Shown: positions 36,516-44,673 of the stretch, piece after piece
Layout: every line of letters starts with the position of its first letter
Numbering within the stretch: the stretch's first letter is position 1
NCBI RefSeq assembly: GCF_019396385.1
Contig: NZ_JAHKRN010000015.1
Coordinates: forward strand, 62,001-126,000
Origin: Nonomuraea harbinensis
GTDB taxonomy: Bacteria; Actinomycetota; Actinomycetes; Streptosporangiales; Streptosporangiaceae
Direction of reading: 5' to 3'
Length of the DNA: 64,000 bases
The notes under the pieces: generated by a model
What the model was told of the DNA's origin: nothing
The model's database searches: none
What the model saw: only the letters and a program-made list of their open reading frames with translations
Program-made: the position numbers and the translations under genes

Positions 36516-36554
36516 CAACTATCGAGATGTTCTGACGATATATCTAGATAGTTG
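36516..36554. promoter_or_regulatory. PadR operon operator candidate (two inverted 16-bp boxes)
   Basis: AACTATCGAGATGTT (from 36517, + strand) and AACTATCTAGATATA (minus strand, from 36553) are inverted copies. The second contains the perfect palindrome TATCTAGATA (36541-36550). Outer arms CAACTATC/GATAGTTG pair exactly. They lie 10-48 bases before the PadR start in an A/T-rich gap. Confidence 0.6.
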
Positions 36555-36591
36555 AGGCGGCAATGCCCTTTTCTGGCGACTCTCGTCCGTG

Positions 36592-37194
36592 TTAGTGCTC
36601 GTTAACAGCTGCCCGGAGCGCAGCCCCGGCCATGGCGTGCAGCAGCGGGCGCATCGCCCCGGGCGGGAGCTCGCCCGCGCTGTGCGGCGTCGAGTTCAGC
36701 AGGCCGAAGACCGCGTGCGTGGCGGCCCGCAGCCGGGACGCCGGGCACGACGGGTGGAGCTCGGCCAGCACCGCCACCCACTCCTCGACGTAGAGCCGCT
36801 GCAGCCGCCGGATCTGCCGCCGCTCCCGCTCCGGCACGTTGCCCAGTTCGCGGTCGTGCACGGTGATCAGCGCCGGCTGCTCGAGCGCGAACGTGATGTG
36901 CGCGTCGAGCAGCGCGTCCAGGATCTCGGCCGGGCCGGCGGAGGCCGTGACGACCGCGACCGCCGACTCGCGCAGCCGCGAGCTGATGTCGAGCAGCAGC
37001 TCCGCCAGCAGCGCCTCCTTGCCGCTGAAGTGGCGGTAGAGCGCCGGCCCCGAGACGCCCACCGCGCCGCCGATGTCCTCGATCGGCACGCCGTGGAAAC
37101 CGCGCGCCGCGAACAGCCTCGCGGCGGCGTCGAGGATCTCGGCACGCCTGTTGCCGCGATTGCGGGTAGGTGTCGGGGCAGTCGTCACAGTCAC
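36592..37194 (-). CDS. TetR family regulator of the leucine/isovalerate cluster
   Basis: The 200-residue protein (GTG at 37194; another GTG at 37188) has a TetR helix-turn-helix: RAEILDAAARLFAARGFHGV, IEDIGGAVGVSGPALYRHFS, then KEALLAELLLD. The C-terminal ligand-binding part is helical. It resembles the actinobacterial TetR proteins divergently transcribed from acyl-CoA carboxylase/liu operons, which respond to acyl-CoA esters. It diverges from the carboxylase operon across a 60-base gap with a palindrome, so repression of that operon and itself is likely. Confidence 0.9.
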   Translation of the reverse strand: MTVTTAPTPTRNRGNRRAEILDAAARLFAARGFHGVPIEDIGGAVGVSGPALYRHFSGKEALLAELLLDISSRLRESAVAVVTASAGPAEILDALLDAHITFALEQPALITVHDRELGNVPERERRQIRRLQRLYVEEWVAVLAELHPSCPASRLRAATHAVFGLLNSTPHSAGELPPGAMRPLLHAMAGAALRAAVNEH

Positions 37195-37212
37195 ATCATG
37201 CTAGACGGTTGA

Positions 37213-37228
37213 GTTAATGGCCACTAAC
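37213..37228. promoter_or_regulatory. TetR operator candidate (GTTAATGGCCACTAAC)
   Basis: This 16-base palindrome has one mismatched pair (7 of 8 match) and lies between the divergent TetR gene and the carboxylase operon, in the position expected for a shared operator. Confidence 0.6.
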
Positions 37229-37254
37229 ATCACGACCATGACGAGAGGGCAGAG

Positions 37255-38835
37255 ATGAGCGACTGGCCGATACTCAAGTCGGCCGCCGACCCCGGGAGCG
37301 AGGCGTACAGGAGCAACGCCGAGCTCAACGAGCGGCTCGCCGCAGAGCTCCGCGACCGCCTCGCCACCGCCGCGCTCGGCGGGCCAGAACGGTCGCGCAG
37401 CCGCCACGTCGAGCGCGGCAAGCTGCTGCCCCGCGAGCGCGTCGACGGCCTGCTCGACCCGGGCTCGCGGTTCCTGGAGCTGTCGCCGCTGGCCGCGAAC
37501 GGCCTCTACGACGACCAGGCGCCCGCCGCCGGCATCATCACCGGCGTCGGCCGGGTCTCCGGCCGCGAGTGCGTGGTCGTGGCCAACGACGCCACCGTCA
37601 AGGGCGGCACCTACTACCCCATGACCGTCAAGAAGCACCTGCGCGCGCAGGAGGTGGCGCTGCACAACCACCTGCCGTGCGTCTACCTCGTCGACTCCGG
37701 CGGCGCGTTCCTGCCGAAACAGGACGAGGTGTTCCCGGACCGCGAGCACTTCGGCCGCATCTTCTACAACCAGGCCACGATGTCCGCGCGGGGCATCCCG
37801 CAGATCGCCGCCGTGCTCGGCTCCTGCACCGCGGGCGGCGCGTACGTGCCCGCCATGAGCGACGAGGCCGTCATCGTACGGAACCAGGGCACGATCTTCC
37901 TGGGCGGCCCGCCGCTGGTGAAGGCGGCCACCGGCGAGGAGGTCACGGCCGAGGAGCTCGGCGGCGGCGACCTGCACGCGCGCGTCAGCGGCGTCACCGA
38001 CCACCTCGCCGAGGACGACGCGCACGCGCTGGCGATCGTCCGCGACATCGTCTCCACGCTCGCGCCGCGCGCCCCGCGCCCGTGGCCGGTGGCCGCGCCG
38101 GAGCCGCCCGCCCACGATCCGCGCGACCTCTACGGGATCGTCCCCGCCGACACGCGCCGGCCGTACGAGGTACGCGAGGTGATCGCGCGGCTGGTTGACG
38201 GGTCCCGGTTCCTGGAGTTCAAGGCCGAGTACGGGCCCACGCTGGTCACCGGGTTCGCCCATGTCCACGGCCACCCGGTGGGCATCCTGGCCAACAACGG
38301 CATCCTGTTCGCCGAGTCCGCGCTCAAGGGCGCGCACTTCATCGAGCTGTGCGACCAGCGGCGGATCCCGCTGCTGTTCCTGCAGAACATCAGCGGGTTC
38401 ATGGTCGGCAAGGCGTACGAGGCGGGCGGCATCGCCAAGCACGGCGCCAAGATGGTCACGGCCGTGTCGTGCGCCCGGGTGCCCAAGTTCACGGTGGTCA
38501 TCGGCGGCTCGTTCGGGGCCGGCAACTACGCGATGGCCGGGCGGGCGTACGCGCCGCGCTTCCTGTGGATGTGGCCGAACGCCCGCATCTCGGTCATGGG
38601 CGGTGAGCAGGCGGCGAACGTGCTCACCACGGTGGGCTCCTCTGCGGGCGGGGCCGACCCCGAGGCGATCCGGGCCCAGTACGAGCACCAGGGCAACCCG
38701 TACTACTCCACCGCCAGGCTGTGGGACGACGGCGTGATCGACCCCGTCGACACCCGCACCGTGCTCGGCCTGGCCCTGTCCGCGGCGGCCAACGCCCCGC
38801 TCGAACCCGCCGGCTACGGCGTCTTCCGGATGTGA
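37255..38835 (+). CDS. acyl-CoA carboxylase beta subunit (methylcrotonyl-CoA type)
   Basis: The 526-residue carboxyltransferase begins after GAGGGCAGAG. It contains crotonase-fold CT signatures: [75 protein letters not shown] and [19 protein letters not shown]. The sequence is closest to methylcrotonyl-CoA carboxylase beta (LiuB/MccB). It transfers carboxylate from carboxybiotin to 3-methylcrotonyl-CoA in leucine breakdown. It starts a tightly packed four-gene operon with the alpha subunit, HMG-CoA lyase and an acyl-CoA dehydrogenase. Confidence 0.93.
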   Translation: MSDWPILKSAADPGSEAYRSNAELNERLAAELRDRLATAALGGPERSRSRHVERGKLLPRERVDGLLDPGSRFLELSPLAANGLYDDQAPAAGIITGVGRVSGRECVVVANDATVKGGTYYPMTVKKHLRAQEVALHNHLPCVYLVDSGGAFLPKQDEVFPDREHFGRIFYNQATMSARGIPQIAAVLGSCTAGGAYVPAMSDEAVIVRNQGTIFLGGPPLVKAATGEEVTAEELGGGDLHARVSGVTDHLAEDDAHALAIVRDIVSTLAPRAPRPWPVAAPEPPAHDPRDLYGIVPADTRRPYEVREVIARLVDGSRFLEFKAEYGPTLVTGFAHVHGHPVGILANNGILFAESALKGAHFIELCDQRRIPLLFLQNISGFMVGKAYEAGGIAKHGAKMVTAVSCARVPKFTVVIGGSFGAGNYAMAGRAYAPRFLWMWPNARISVMGGEQAANVLTTVGSSAGGADPEAIRAQYEHQGNPYYSTARLWDDGVIDPVDTRTVLGLALSAAANAPLEPAGYGVFRM

Positions 38836-38837
38836 TC

Positions 38838-41030
38838 ATGACTGATTCCCTGTTCGGCCGGGTGCTGGTCGCCAACCGGGGCGAGATCGCCGTCCGGGTC
38901 ATCCGCACCCTGCGCGCGCTCGGCATCGGCGCGGTCGCCGTGCACACGGCCGCCGACGCGGGCGCGCGCCACGTGATCGAGGCTGACGAGGCCCACCAGA
39001 TCCCGAAATATCTGGATATCGAGGCGATCGTGGAGGTGGCCCGGCGCTCCGGCGCGGCGGCCGTCCACCCCGGCTACGGCTTCCTGGCCGAGAACGCCGC
39101 CTTCGCCCGCCGCTGCGCGGAGGCCGGGCTGGTGTTCGTCGGGCCGCCGGCGGACGCCATCGAGGCGATGGGCGACAAGATCCGCGCCAAGCGCACCGTG
39201 TCGGCCGCCGGAGTGCCCGTGGTACCGGGCGCGGCCGAACCCGGCGACGAGCTCTCGACCTGGTCCGCCTTCCCCGCCCTGATCAAGCCGTCGGCGGGCG
39301 GCGGCGGCAAGGGCATGGTGCTGGTCAGGTCGGCGGCGGAGCTGCCGGACGCCCTGGAGTCCGCCCGGCGCACGGCCACGGCCGCCTTCGGCGACGGCAC
39401 CCTCCTGATCGAGCGCTATGTGGAGCGGCCCCGGCACATCGAGATCCAGGTCCTCGCCGACGGCCACGGCACCGTCGTCCACCTGGGCGAACGCGAGTGC
39501 AGCCTGCAGCGCAGGCACCAGAAGATCGTCGAGGAGGCCCCGTCGCCCTTCGTCGACGCGGAGACCAGGGCCCGCATGGGCGCCGCCGCCGTGGAGGCCG
39601 CCCGCGCGGTCGGCTACGTCGGCGCGGGCACCGTCGAGTTCATCGTCGACGGCGCCACGGGCGCCTACCACTTCATGGAGATGAACACCCGTCTCCAGGT
39701 CGAGCACCCCGTCACCGAGCTGGTCACCGGCCTCGACCTGGTGGAGCTGCAGCTCCGGGTGGCGGCCGGCGAGCCTCTCCCGTTCACCCAGGACGAGGTG
39801 CGGCTCGACGGCCACGCGGTCGAGGCGCGCGTCTACGCCGAGGACCCGGCGCGCGGCTTCCTGCCCACCGGCGGCCGCGTCCTCGCCCTGCGCGAGCCCG
39901 CCGGTCCGGGGGTACGGGTCGACTCCGGGCTGCTGGAGGGCGGAGTGGTCGGCAGCGAGTTCGACCCGATGCTGTCCAAGGTCATCGCCTGGGCGCCGGA
40001 CCGGGCGGGCGCGCTCCGTGCCCTCGACCGCGCCCTGAGCGAGACCGTGGTGCTCGGGGTCACCACCAACGTGCCGTTCCTGCGAGCCCTGCTCGCCCAC
40101 GAAACCGTCCGCGCCGGCGACCTGGACACCGGCCTGGTCGAACGAGCCCTCCCAGACCTCCTCCCCACCACCGACCCAACCCGCGCAGAAGCGGCCCGCA
40201 CGGACCAGACCCGCGAGGACGGGGGTCGTGCGGATGCGGCTCGCACGAACGCGGGTGGTGCGGATCAGGCCCGCGAGGACGGGGGTCGTGCGGATGCGGC
40301 CCGCGCGGACCGGGGCCGTACAGATGTGGCTCACGCGGACGTGGCTGGGGTCGCCGTGGCTCGTATGGGGCGCGGGGTGCCCTTGGATGCGCTGGCGGCC
40401 GCCGCGCTCGTGTTTCACGATCAGCCGGTGGGGCGTGACCCGTGGGAGGTCATGGACGGCTGGCGGGTCGGGGAGCGGGCCTGGACGACGTGGCGGCTGG
40501 AGACGCGCGACGGCGTGCATGCCGTCCACGTGCGCGGCCTGCCCCGGGAGGGCGCCGAGGTCAGGGTGGCGGACGGCCCGCCCGTTCCATCCGTCCTCCG
40601 CACGTACGCGGACGGTCCCGGATCGCCGGGCGGACCTGCCGTCCGGCCGTACGGGGGTGGGGTCGTCGTCACTGTGGATGGTCGTACGACGCACTACGTG
40701 TGCGCCCGGGACGGCGAGACGGTGTGGCTCGGCCGGGACGGGCACGCCTGGCCCGTCACCCGCCACCTGATCGGCGACCCGGGTGACCGCGCAGGCGCCG
40801 CGGGGAGCGGTGACGGCGTGGTCAGGAGCCCGATGCCCGGCACCGTCCTGGTGGTCAAGGCCCAGGTCGGCGACCAGGTCAAGGAAGGCCAGCCGCTGGT
40901 GATCGTGGAGGCGATGAAGATGGAGCACACCGTCACCGCCCCACGGGACGGCCGCGTCGCCGAGCTGCCGGCGCAGGCCGGCCGGCCCGTCGACATGGAC
41001 GCCGTGCTGGCCGTGGTGGAGGAGGGATGA
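38838..41030 (+). CDS. acyl-CoA carboxylase alpha subunit (biotin carboxylase + BCCP)
   Basis: The ATG at 38838 is two bases after the beta-subunit stop; 730 residues. The biotin carboxylase domain (1-about 445) begins [20 protein letters not shown] and has the ATP-grasp SAGGGGKGM loop, [12 protein letters not shown] and [13 protein letters not shown]. The C-terminal biotinyl domain carries EAMKMEHTV with the biotinylated Lys. Between them (about residues 449-511) is an Arg/Ala/Asp/Gly-rich repeat not usual in the family. It is the methylcrotonyl-CoA carboxylase alpha partner and overlaps the HMG-CoA lyase start by four bases. Confidence 0.93.
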   Translation: MTDSLFGRVLVANRGEIAVRVIRTLRALGIGAVAVHTAADAGARHVIEADEAHQIPKYLDIEAIVEVARRSGAAAVHPGYGFLAENAAFARRCAEAGLVFVGPPADAIEAMGDKIRAKRTVSAAGVPVVPGAAEPGDELSTWSAFPALIKPSAGGGGKGMVLVRSAAELPDALESARRTATAAFGDGTLLIERYVERPRHIEIQVLADGHGTVVHLGERECSLQRRHQKIVEEAPSPFVDAETRARMGAAAVEAARAVGYVGAGTVEFIVDGATGAYHFMEMNTRLQVEHPVTELVTGLDLVELQLRVAAGEPLPFTQDEVRLDGHAVEARVYAEDPARGFLPTGGRVLALREPAGPGVRVDSGLLEGGVVGSEFDPMLSKVIAWAPDRAGALRALDRALSETVVLGVTTNVPFLRALLAHETVRAGDLDTGLVERALPDLLPTTDPTRAEAARTDQTREDGGRADAARTNAGGADQAREDGGRADAARADRGRTDVAHADVAGVAVARMGRGVPLDALAAAALVFHDQPVGRDPWEVMDGWRVGERAWTTWRLETRDGVHAVHVRGLPREGAEVRVADGPPVPSVLRTYADGPGSPGGPAVRPYGGGVVVTVDGRTTHYVCARDGETVWLGRDGHAWPVTRHLIGDPGDRAGAAGSGDGVVRSPMPGTVLVVKAQVGDQVKEGQPLVIVEAMKMEHTVTAPRDGRVAELPAQAGRPVDMDAVLAVVEEG
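40190..40370 (+). repeat. Arg/Asp/Gly-coding repeat inside carboxylase alpha
   Basis: The block gcccgcgaggacgggggtcg with tgcggatgcggc recurs (about 40208 and 40268), followed by related gcggac units. The frame is kept and encodes [14 protein letters not shown] units in the linker before the biotinyl domain. Confidence 0.75.
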
Positions 41031-41941
41031 TGGCGCGCGCGTACCCGATGGAGGGCCTGCCGCAGCAGGTCACCGTCTACGAGGTCGGCCCCCGCGACGG
41101 CCTGCAGAACGAAGCCGCGATCGTGCCCGTCGAGGTCAAGGCCGAGTTCATCGACCGGCTCGCCGACGCCGGGCACAAGGTGATCGAGGCGACCAGCTTC
41201 GTGCACCCGAAGTGGGTGCCCCAGCTCGCGGACGCGGAGCAGCTGCTCGACCGGCTGCACCGCAGGCCCGGCGTCCGCTACCCGGTGCTCGTGCCGAACG
41301 AGCGCGGCCTGGACCGGGCGCTGGAGCGGGGCGTCGACGAGATCGCCGTCTTCGCCAGCGCCACCGAGACGTTCGCCGCCAAGAACCTCAACCGGAGCCT
41401 GGAGAGCCAGTTCGAGATGTTCGAGCCGGTGGTCGCCCGGGCGCTGGAGAACGGCGTGCGGGTGCGCGCGTACGTGTCGATGTGCTTCGGCGACCCGTGG
41501 GAGGGCCCCACGCCCGTCTCCCAGGTCGTCGCGGTCGGGGAGCGGCTGCTCGGGCTGGGCTGCTACGAGCTGTCGCTGGGCGACACGATCGGCGTCGGCA
41601 CGCCCGGCCACGTCACCGCGCTCATCGAGGCGTTCACCTCGCCGGACAAGCTCGCCGTCCACTTCCACGACACCTACGGGCAGGCGCTCGGCAACACCCT
41701 GGCCGCGCTCAGGGCGGGCGTCACCACCGTGGACGCCTCCACCGGAGGCATCGGCGGCTGCCCGTACGCCGAGTCCGCCACCGGCAACCTGGCCACCGAG
41801 GACCTCGTCTGGATGCTGCGCGGGCTCGGCATCGAGACCGGCCTCGACCTGGACAAGCTCGTGGCCACCAGCACCTGGCTGGCCGCCCGGCTGGGCCGGC
41901 CCAGCCCCTCCCGCGTCGTCCAGGCCCTCGCGAAAGGCTGA
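41027..41941 (+). CDS. hydroxymethylglutaryl-CoA lyase
   Basis: The 304-residue protein starts at ATG 41027 (GGAGG upstream), overlapping the carboxylase stop. It shows [11 protein letters not shown] near residue 18, metal ligands in [13 protein letters not shown], and the catalytic-loop signature [10 protein letters not shown] with the essential Cys. It splits HMG-CoA into acetyl-CoA and acetoacetate, the final step of leucine catabolism, matching the neighbouring carboxylase genes. Confidence 0.95.
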   Translation: MMARAYPMEGLPQQVTVYEVGPRDGLQNEAAIVPVEVKAEFIDRLADAGHKVIEATSFVHPKWVPQLADAEQLLDRLHRRPGVRYPVLVPNERGLDRALERGVDEIAVFASATETFAAKNLNRSLESQFEMFEPVVARALENGVRVRAYVSMCFGDPWEGPTPVSQVVAVGERLLGLGCYELSLGDTIGVGTPGHVTALIEAFTSPDKLAVHFHDTYGQALGNTLAALRAGVTTVDASTGGIGGCPYAESATGNLATEDLVWMLRGLGIETGLDLDKLVATSTWLAARLGRPSPSRVVQALAKG

Positions 41942-41944
41942 CCC

Positions 41945-43081
41945 ATGCTGACACCCGAACACGAAGAGCTGCGCAAGACCGTCGAGGCCTTCGCCCGCGA
42001 GGTGGTCGCCCCCGTCATCGGCGGCTACTACGAGCGCGAGGAGTTCCCGTACGACATCGTCCGCCAGATGGGCGCGATGGGCCTGTTCGGCCTGCCCATC
42101 CCCGAGCAGTACGGCGGCATGGGCGGCGACTACTTCGCCCTCTGCCTGGCGCTGGAGGAGCTGGCCAGGGTCGACTCCAGCGTGTCGATCACCCTGGAGG
42201 CGGCGGTGTCGCTCGGCGCGATGCCCATCCTCCGGTTCGGCACCGGGGAGCAGCGCGACCACTGGCTGCCGAAGCTGGCCGCGGGGGAGATGCTGGGCGC
42301 GTTCGGCCTGACCGAGCCGGGCGGCGGCTCGGACGTGCCCGGCGGCATGCGCACCACCGCCGTGCTCGACGGCGACGAGTGGGTGATCAACGGGACGAAG
42401 GCGTTCATCACCAACTCCGGCACCGACATCACCGGCGTCGTCGGCGTCGCCGCGCTGACCGGCGAGCGGGAGATCTCGACCATCCTCGTCCCCTCGGGCA
42501 CGCCGGGCTTCACCGTGTCGAAGAAGTACTCCAAGGTCGGCTGGAACGCCTCGGACACGCGCGAGCTGTCGTTCTCCGACTGCCGGGTGCCCGCCGCCAA
42601 CCTGCTCGGCGAGCGCGGCCGCGGCTACGCCCAGTTCCTGCAGACGCTGGACGAGGGCCGCATCGCGATCGCCGCCCTCAGCGTCGGCCTGTCGCAGGGC
42701 TGCGTGGACGAGTGCCTGAAGTACGTGCGCGAGCGCCGCGCCTTCGGCCACCCGATCGGCCATTACCAGGCCATCCAGTTCAAGATCGCCGACATGGAGG
42801 CCCGCGCCCACACCGCCCGCCTGGCCTATTACCACGCGGCCGAGAAGATGCTCGCGGGCGTCCCGTTCAAGAAGGAAGCGGCGATCGCCAAGCTCGTCTC
42901 GTCCAACGCGGCCATGGACAACTCCCGCGACGCGACGCAGATCTTCGGCGGGTACGGATTCATGAACGAGTTTCCGGTGGGCCGTTTCTACCGCGACGCG
43001 AAGATCCTGGAGATCGGCGAAGGAACGTCCGAGGTGCAGCGCATGCTGATCGCCCGCCAGCTGGGATTGGGTGATCTGTGA
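41945..43081 (+). CDS. acyl-CoA dehydrogenase (isovaleryl-CoA pathway)
   Basis: The 378-residue flavoprotein starts three bases after the lyase stop. Signatures are GAFGLTEPGGGSDVPGG, the FAD-binding QIFGGYGFMNEFPVGRFYRD and EIGEGTSEVQRMLIAR at the end. The operon context suggests isovaleryl-CoA dehydrogenation. However, the C-terminal GEGT holds Glu at the place used as catalytic base by short- and medium-chain enzymes, whereas true isovaleryl-CoA dehydrogenases have a small residue there. Its actual substrate may therefore be a different short branched acyl-CoA. Confidence 0.92.
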   Translation: MLTPEHEELRKTVEAFAREVVAPVIGGYYEREEFPYDIVRQMGAMGLFGLPIPEQYGGMGGDYFALCLALEELARVDSSVSITLEAAVSLGAMPILRFGTGEQRDHWLPKLAAGEMLGAFGLTEPGGGSDVPGGMRTTAVLDGDEWVINGTKAFITNSGTDITGVVGVAALTGEREISTILVPSGTPGFTVSKKYSKVGWNASDTRELSFSDCRVPAANLLGERGRGYAQFLQTLDEGRIAIAALSVGLSQGCVDECLKYVRERRAFGHPIGHYQAIQFKIADMEARAHTARLAYYHAAEKMLAGVPFKKEAAIAKLVSSNAAMDNSRDATQIFGGYGFMNEFPVGRFYRDAKILEIGEGTSEVQRMLIARQLGLGDL

Positions 43082-43110
43082 ATTGGCGGATGTCTGTCGC
43101 CGCAGGGCGC

Positions 43111-43116
43111 TAGGAT
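43111..43116 (+). promoter_or_regulatory. possible -10 box (TAGGAT) for the small membrane protein
   Basis: TAGGAT in the 157-base gap after the acyl-CoA dehydrogenase gene could serve the small membrane protein at 43239, giving a leader of about 120 bases. No clear -35 box. Confidence 0.3.
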
Positions 43117-43238
43117 TCGGCGCATCGCACTCGATCGGCGGAGGGCGGACTCTGGGGTGAGCCCACAAGGAGCACACTGGTCCATCTCCGGCGCGGTGAT
43201 GACGGACTGCCTCGTTTCCCCTTAACCATGAGGATGAA

Positions 43239-43460
43239 ATGCTGGATCCGTCACAGGATCACCTGCGATGGTGGTTCCTGAAAATCTATATGATCATTCT
43301 GTCCGGTTTGATCATGGTCACTGTGCTCGCCGGGGCTTTCCTGGACGAGAAGGCATGGGCCCAGGTCAAGCCGGAGCTCGCGGATATCAGGCTCTGGACC
43401 TTCCAGATAGGCATGATCATCGTCGGGAGCTATCTGTTCTCCGACGGTAGAAGGAGTTGA
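43239..43460 (+). CDS. small two-helix membrane protein
   Basis: The 73-residue protein begins at ATG 43239 after GAGGATGA. It has two hydrophobic helices (about residues 14-33 and 52-67) separated by a charged loop (DEKAWAQVKPELADIR). I do not recognise a family. The helix-loop-helix form and terminator directly after it support a real, independently transcribed gene. Function unknown. Confidence 0.7.
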   Translation: MLDPSQDHLRWWFLKIYMIILSGLIMVTVLAGAFLDEKAWAQVKPELADIRLWTFQIGMIIVGSYLFSDGRRS

Positions 43461-43463
43461 ACG

Positions 43464-43503
43464 CGCCCCGGTCGCCCGCAATCGGCGGGTGGCCGGGGCG
43501 TTC
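43464..43503 (+). terminator. 16-bp hairpin terminator after small membrane protein
   Basis: 43464-43479 pairs with 43485-43500 over 16 positions (two G-T wobbles) with a five-base loop; TTCTCGTCGT follows. It lies directly behind the gene ending at 43460. Confidence 0.75.
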
Positions 43504-43662
43504 TCGTCGTGCCGGCGGGTTCCACCCGTCACCCTGCTGCTTGTCATAGGGGACATATCGCTCGAATGTCGTCAGAGTGGCGACATATGCGAATTTACGG
43601 GTAAGTAGGAACAATGCCCGTAGTATGATTTTATGTACCCGAGTTGTACCTTTTTCTAGCTG

Positions 43663-43703
43663 GCCCCGAAAGTCGCCACTTGTGGTGGCTGGGGCTTTTC
43701 TTC
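43663..43703 (+). terminator. intrinsic terminator with T run
   Basis: GCCCC and AGTCGCCA pair with TGGTGGCT and GGGGC across a short loop, with a three-base bulge, followed by TTTTCTTCT. This is the classic form of a rho-independent terminator on the + strand, but the transcript it ends is unclear; it lies 160 bases beyond the previous terminator. Confidence 0.65.
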
Positions 43704-43749
43704 TACGCTGGGTTTGACGAAGACGGTCGCCAGGCGCGACTAATGTCGT

Positions 43750-43936
43750 TCTTGTGAAACCGCCGTCAGCGTCAGGGTATGAGTCCGTACAGCCGTATCC
43801 ATCGAGTGCAACTGTCTCGGGGTGATCCTCCGAGCCGTACGGTTGTGTGTCTGTTTCAACCCATCCCTCCCGTAGCGAGGGAGGAGGGGCCTCCTGTCGG
43901 CCGACGTCGCATTGTGCAGACAGGAGGCCCTTTCTC
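43750..43936 (+). ncRNA. candidate structured RNA or leader with terminator
   Basis: Nested inverted repeats are visible: TGAAAC (43755-43760) with GTTTCA (43853-43858); inside it CCGTAC (43785-43790) with GTACGG (43837-43842); inside that CTCGG (43816-43820) with CCGAG (43830-43834). A hairpin CCCTC/GAGGG and a perfect 12-bp stem (43887-43898 with 43919-43930) followed by TTTCTC come next. This is the layout of a small RNA or of a riboswitch with terminator. I could not match it to a known RNA family. Confidence 0.45.
43887..43936 (+). terminator. 12-bp hairpin terminator
   Basis: GGGCCTCCTGTC (43887-43898) and GACAGGAGGCCC (43919-43930) pair perfectly around a 20-base loop, followed by TTTCTC. 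It could end the candidate structured RNA or attenuate the genes downstream. Confidence 0.65.
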
Positions 43937-43964
43937 ATGAAAGCTTAGGCGAGGCAGAGGTAAT

Positions 43965-44165
43965 ATGAAAGAGTCTAGCTTTTCTTATGTTCTACCTCGG
44001 AGGGGCTATGCGTACCGGAGTGGTAAATCCTTGCCACCCCGGCCCGCCCGCGTTCCGTCGAAGGTGTCGCGGCACTTCTTCGTGTATGGTATGAATGTCG
44101 TTTTTGTGCCGCGCACCCTGTCGCCGCCCTCGGCAGGCCGGGTCCGGGCGATCCGCGACTCATGA
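43965..44165 (+). CDS. doubtful small basic ORF (66 aa)
   Basis: An ATG at 43965 has AGAGG five bases upstream and a 66-codon frame. The product is Arg/Ser-rich with a short hydrophobic stretch (FFVYGMNVVFV). Third codon positions are far less G/C-biased than in every neighbouring gene, which argues against a long-established coding sequence. It could be a leader peptide, a recently acquired gene or chance. Confidence 0.25.
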   Translation: MKESSFSYVLPRRGYAYRSGKSLPPRPARVPSKVSRHFFVYGMNVVFVPRTLSPPSAGRVRAIRDS

Positions 44166-44168
44166 GTG

Positions 44169-44199
44169 TTGGACTCGGGAACGGGGCGCGATCTAGTGT
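44169..44199 (+). promoter_or_regulatory. promoter of GNAT gene (leaderless)
   Basis: TTGGAC (44169-44174) and TAGTGT (44194-44199) are 19 bases apart; the ATG at 44208 lies 8 bases after the -10 box and lacks a ribosome binding site, so the transcript is probably leaderless. Confidence 0.55.
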
Positions 44200-44207
44200 C
44201 ATACGTC

Positions 44208-44642
44208 ATGACGGCTGACGATCTTCTTATCCGGAGGGTGGAGAAGTCCGACGCGGACGACGTGTTCGCGCTGGCGCGCGAGTTCGGTCTCACCTTCCGG
44301 CCCGAGCGCGAGGCCTTCGACGCCGCGCTGCCGCTGCTGCTGAAGGACGAAGACACCCTGCTGCTCGCCGCCGTCGTCGACGGGCGCGTCCACGGCTATC
44401 TGCTCGGCTACGTCCATCTGACGCTCTTCGCCAACGGGCCCGTCGCCTGGGTGGAGGAGGCGATGGTGCAGTCGGGGTCGCGCCGGCAGGGCATCGGGCG
44501 CGGCCTGCTCGTGGAGTTCGAGAAGTGGGCGCGCGACCGCGGCGCCCGCTACGTGGCGATGGCGACCCGGCGCGCGCCGGAGTTCTATCACGCGCTCGGT
44601 TACGAGGCTTCTGCCACTTTCTACCGTAAGGTGCTGCGCTGA
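44208..44642 (+). CDS. GNAT family N-acetyltransferase
   Basis: The 144-residue protein has the GNAT core: IRRVEKSDADDVFALAREFG at the N-terminus, the beta4 strand AWVEEAMVQ, the acetyl-CoA pyrophosphate loop SRRQGIGRGLL, and PEFYHALGYE with the usual C-terminal Tyr. It acetylates an amine of unknown identity. The ATG at 44208 was chosen over the upstream 44166 start because the promoter -10 box sits eight bases before it. Confidence 0.9.
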   Translation: MTADDLLIRRVEKSDADDVFALAREFGLTFRPEREAFDAALPLLLKDEDTLLLAAVVDGRVHGYLLGYVHLTLFANGPVAWVEEAMVQSGSRRQGIGRGLLVEFEKWARDRGARYVAMATRRAPEFYHALGYEASATFYRKVLR

Positions 44643-44673
44643 CCTTGTCCTAGGGGGATGGCATGCTTGGTGC

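Larger units (their letters stand above)
43461..44207. other. 747-base gene-poor, A/T-rich region
   Basis: The stretch is clearly richer in A/T than its surroundings and has no normal coding pattern. It holds three hairpin terminator-like structures, a candidate structured RNA and one doubtful 66-codon ORF, each listed separately. The first part (43504-43660) holds no visible gene. Confidence 0.7.

Noticed and set aside
43714..43746. TTGACG...TAATGT as promoter for the structured RNA
   Set aside because: The spacing of 21 bases is too long for a standard promoter; no confident -10 box at 17-18 bases.
43417..43938. 173-codon minus-strand ORF across the A/T-rich island
   Set aside because: It runs through three hairpin terminators, overlaps the small membrane gene and has no ribosome binding site or coding bias.
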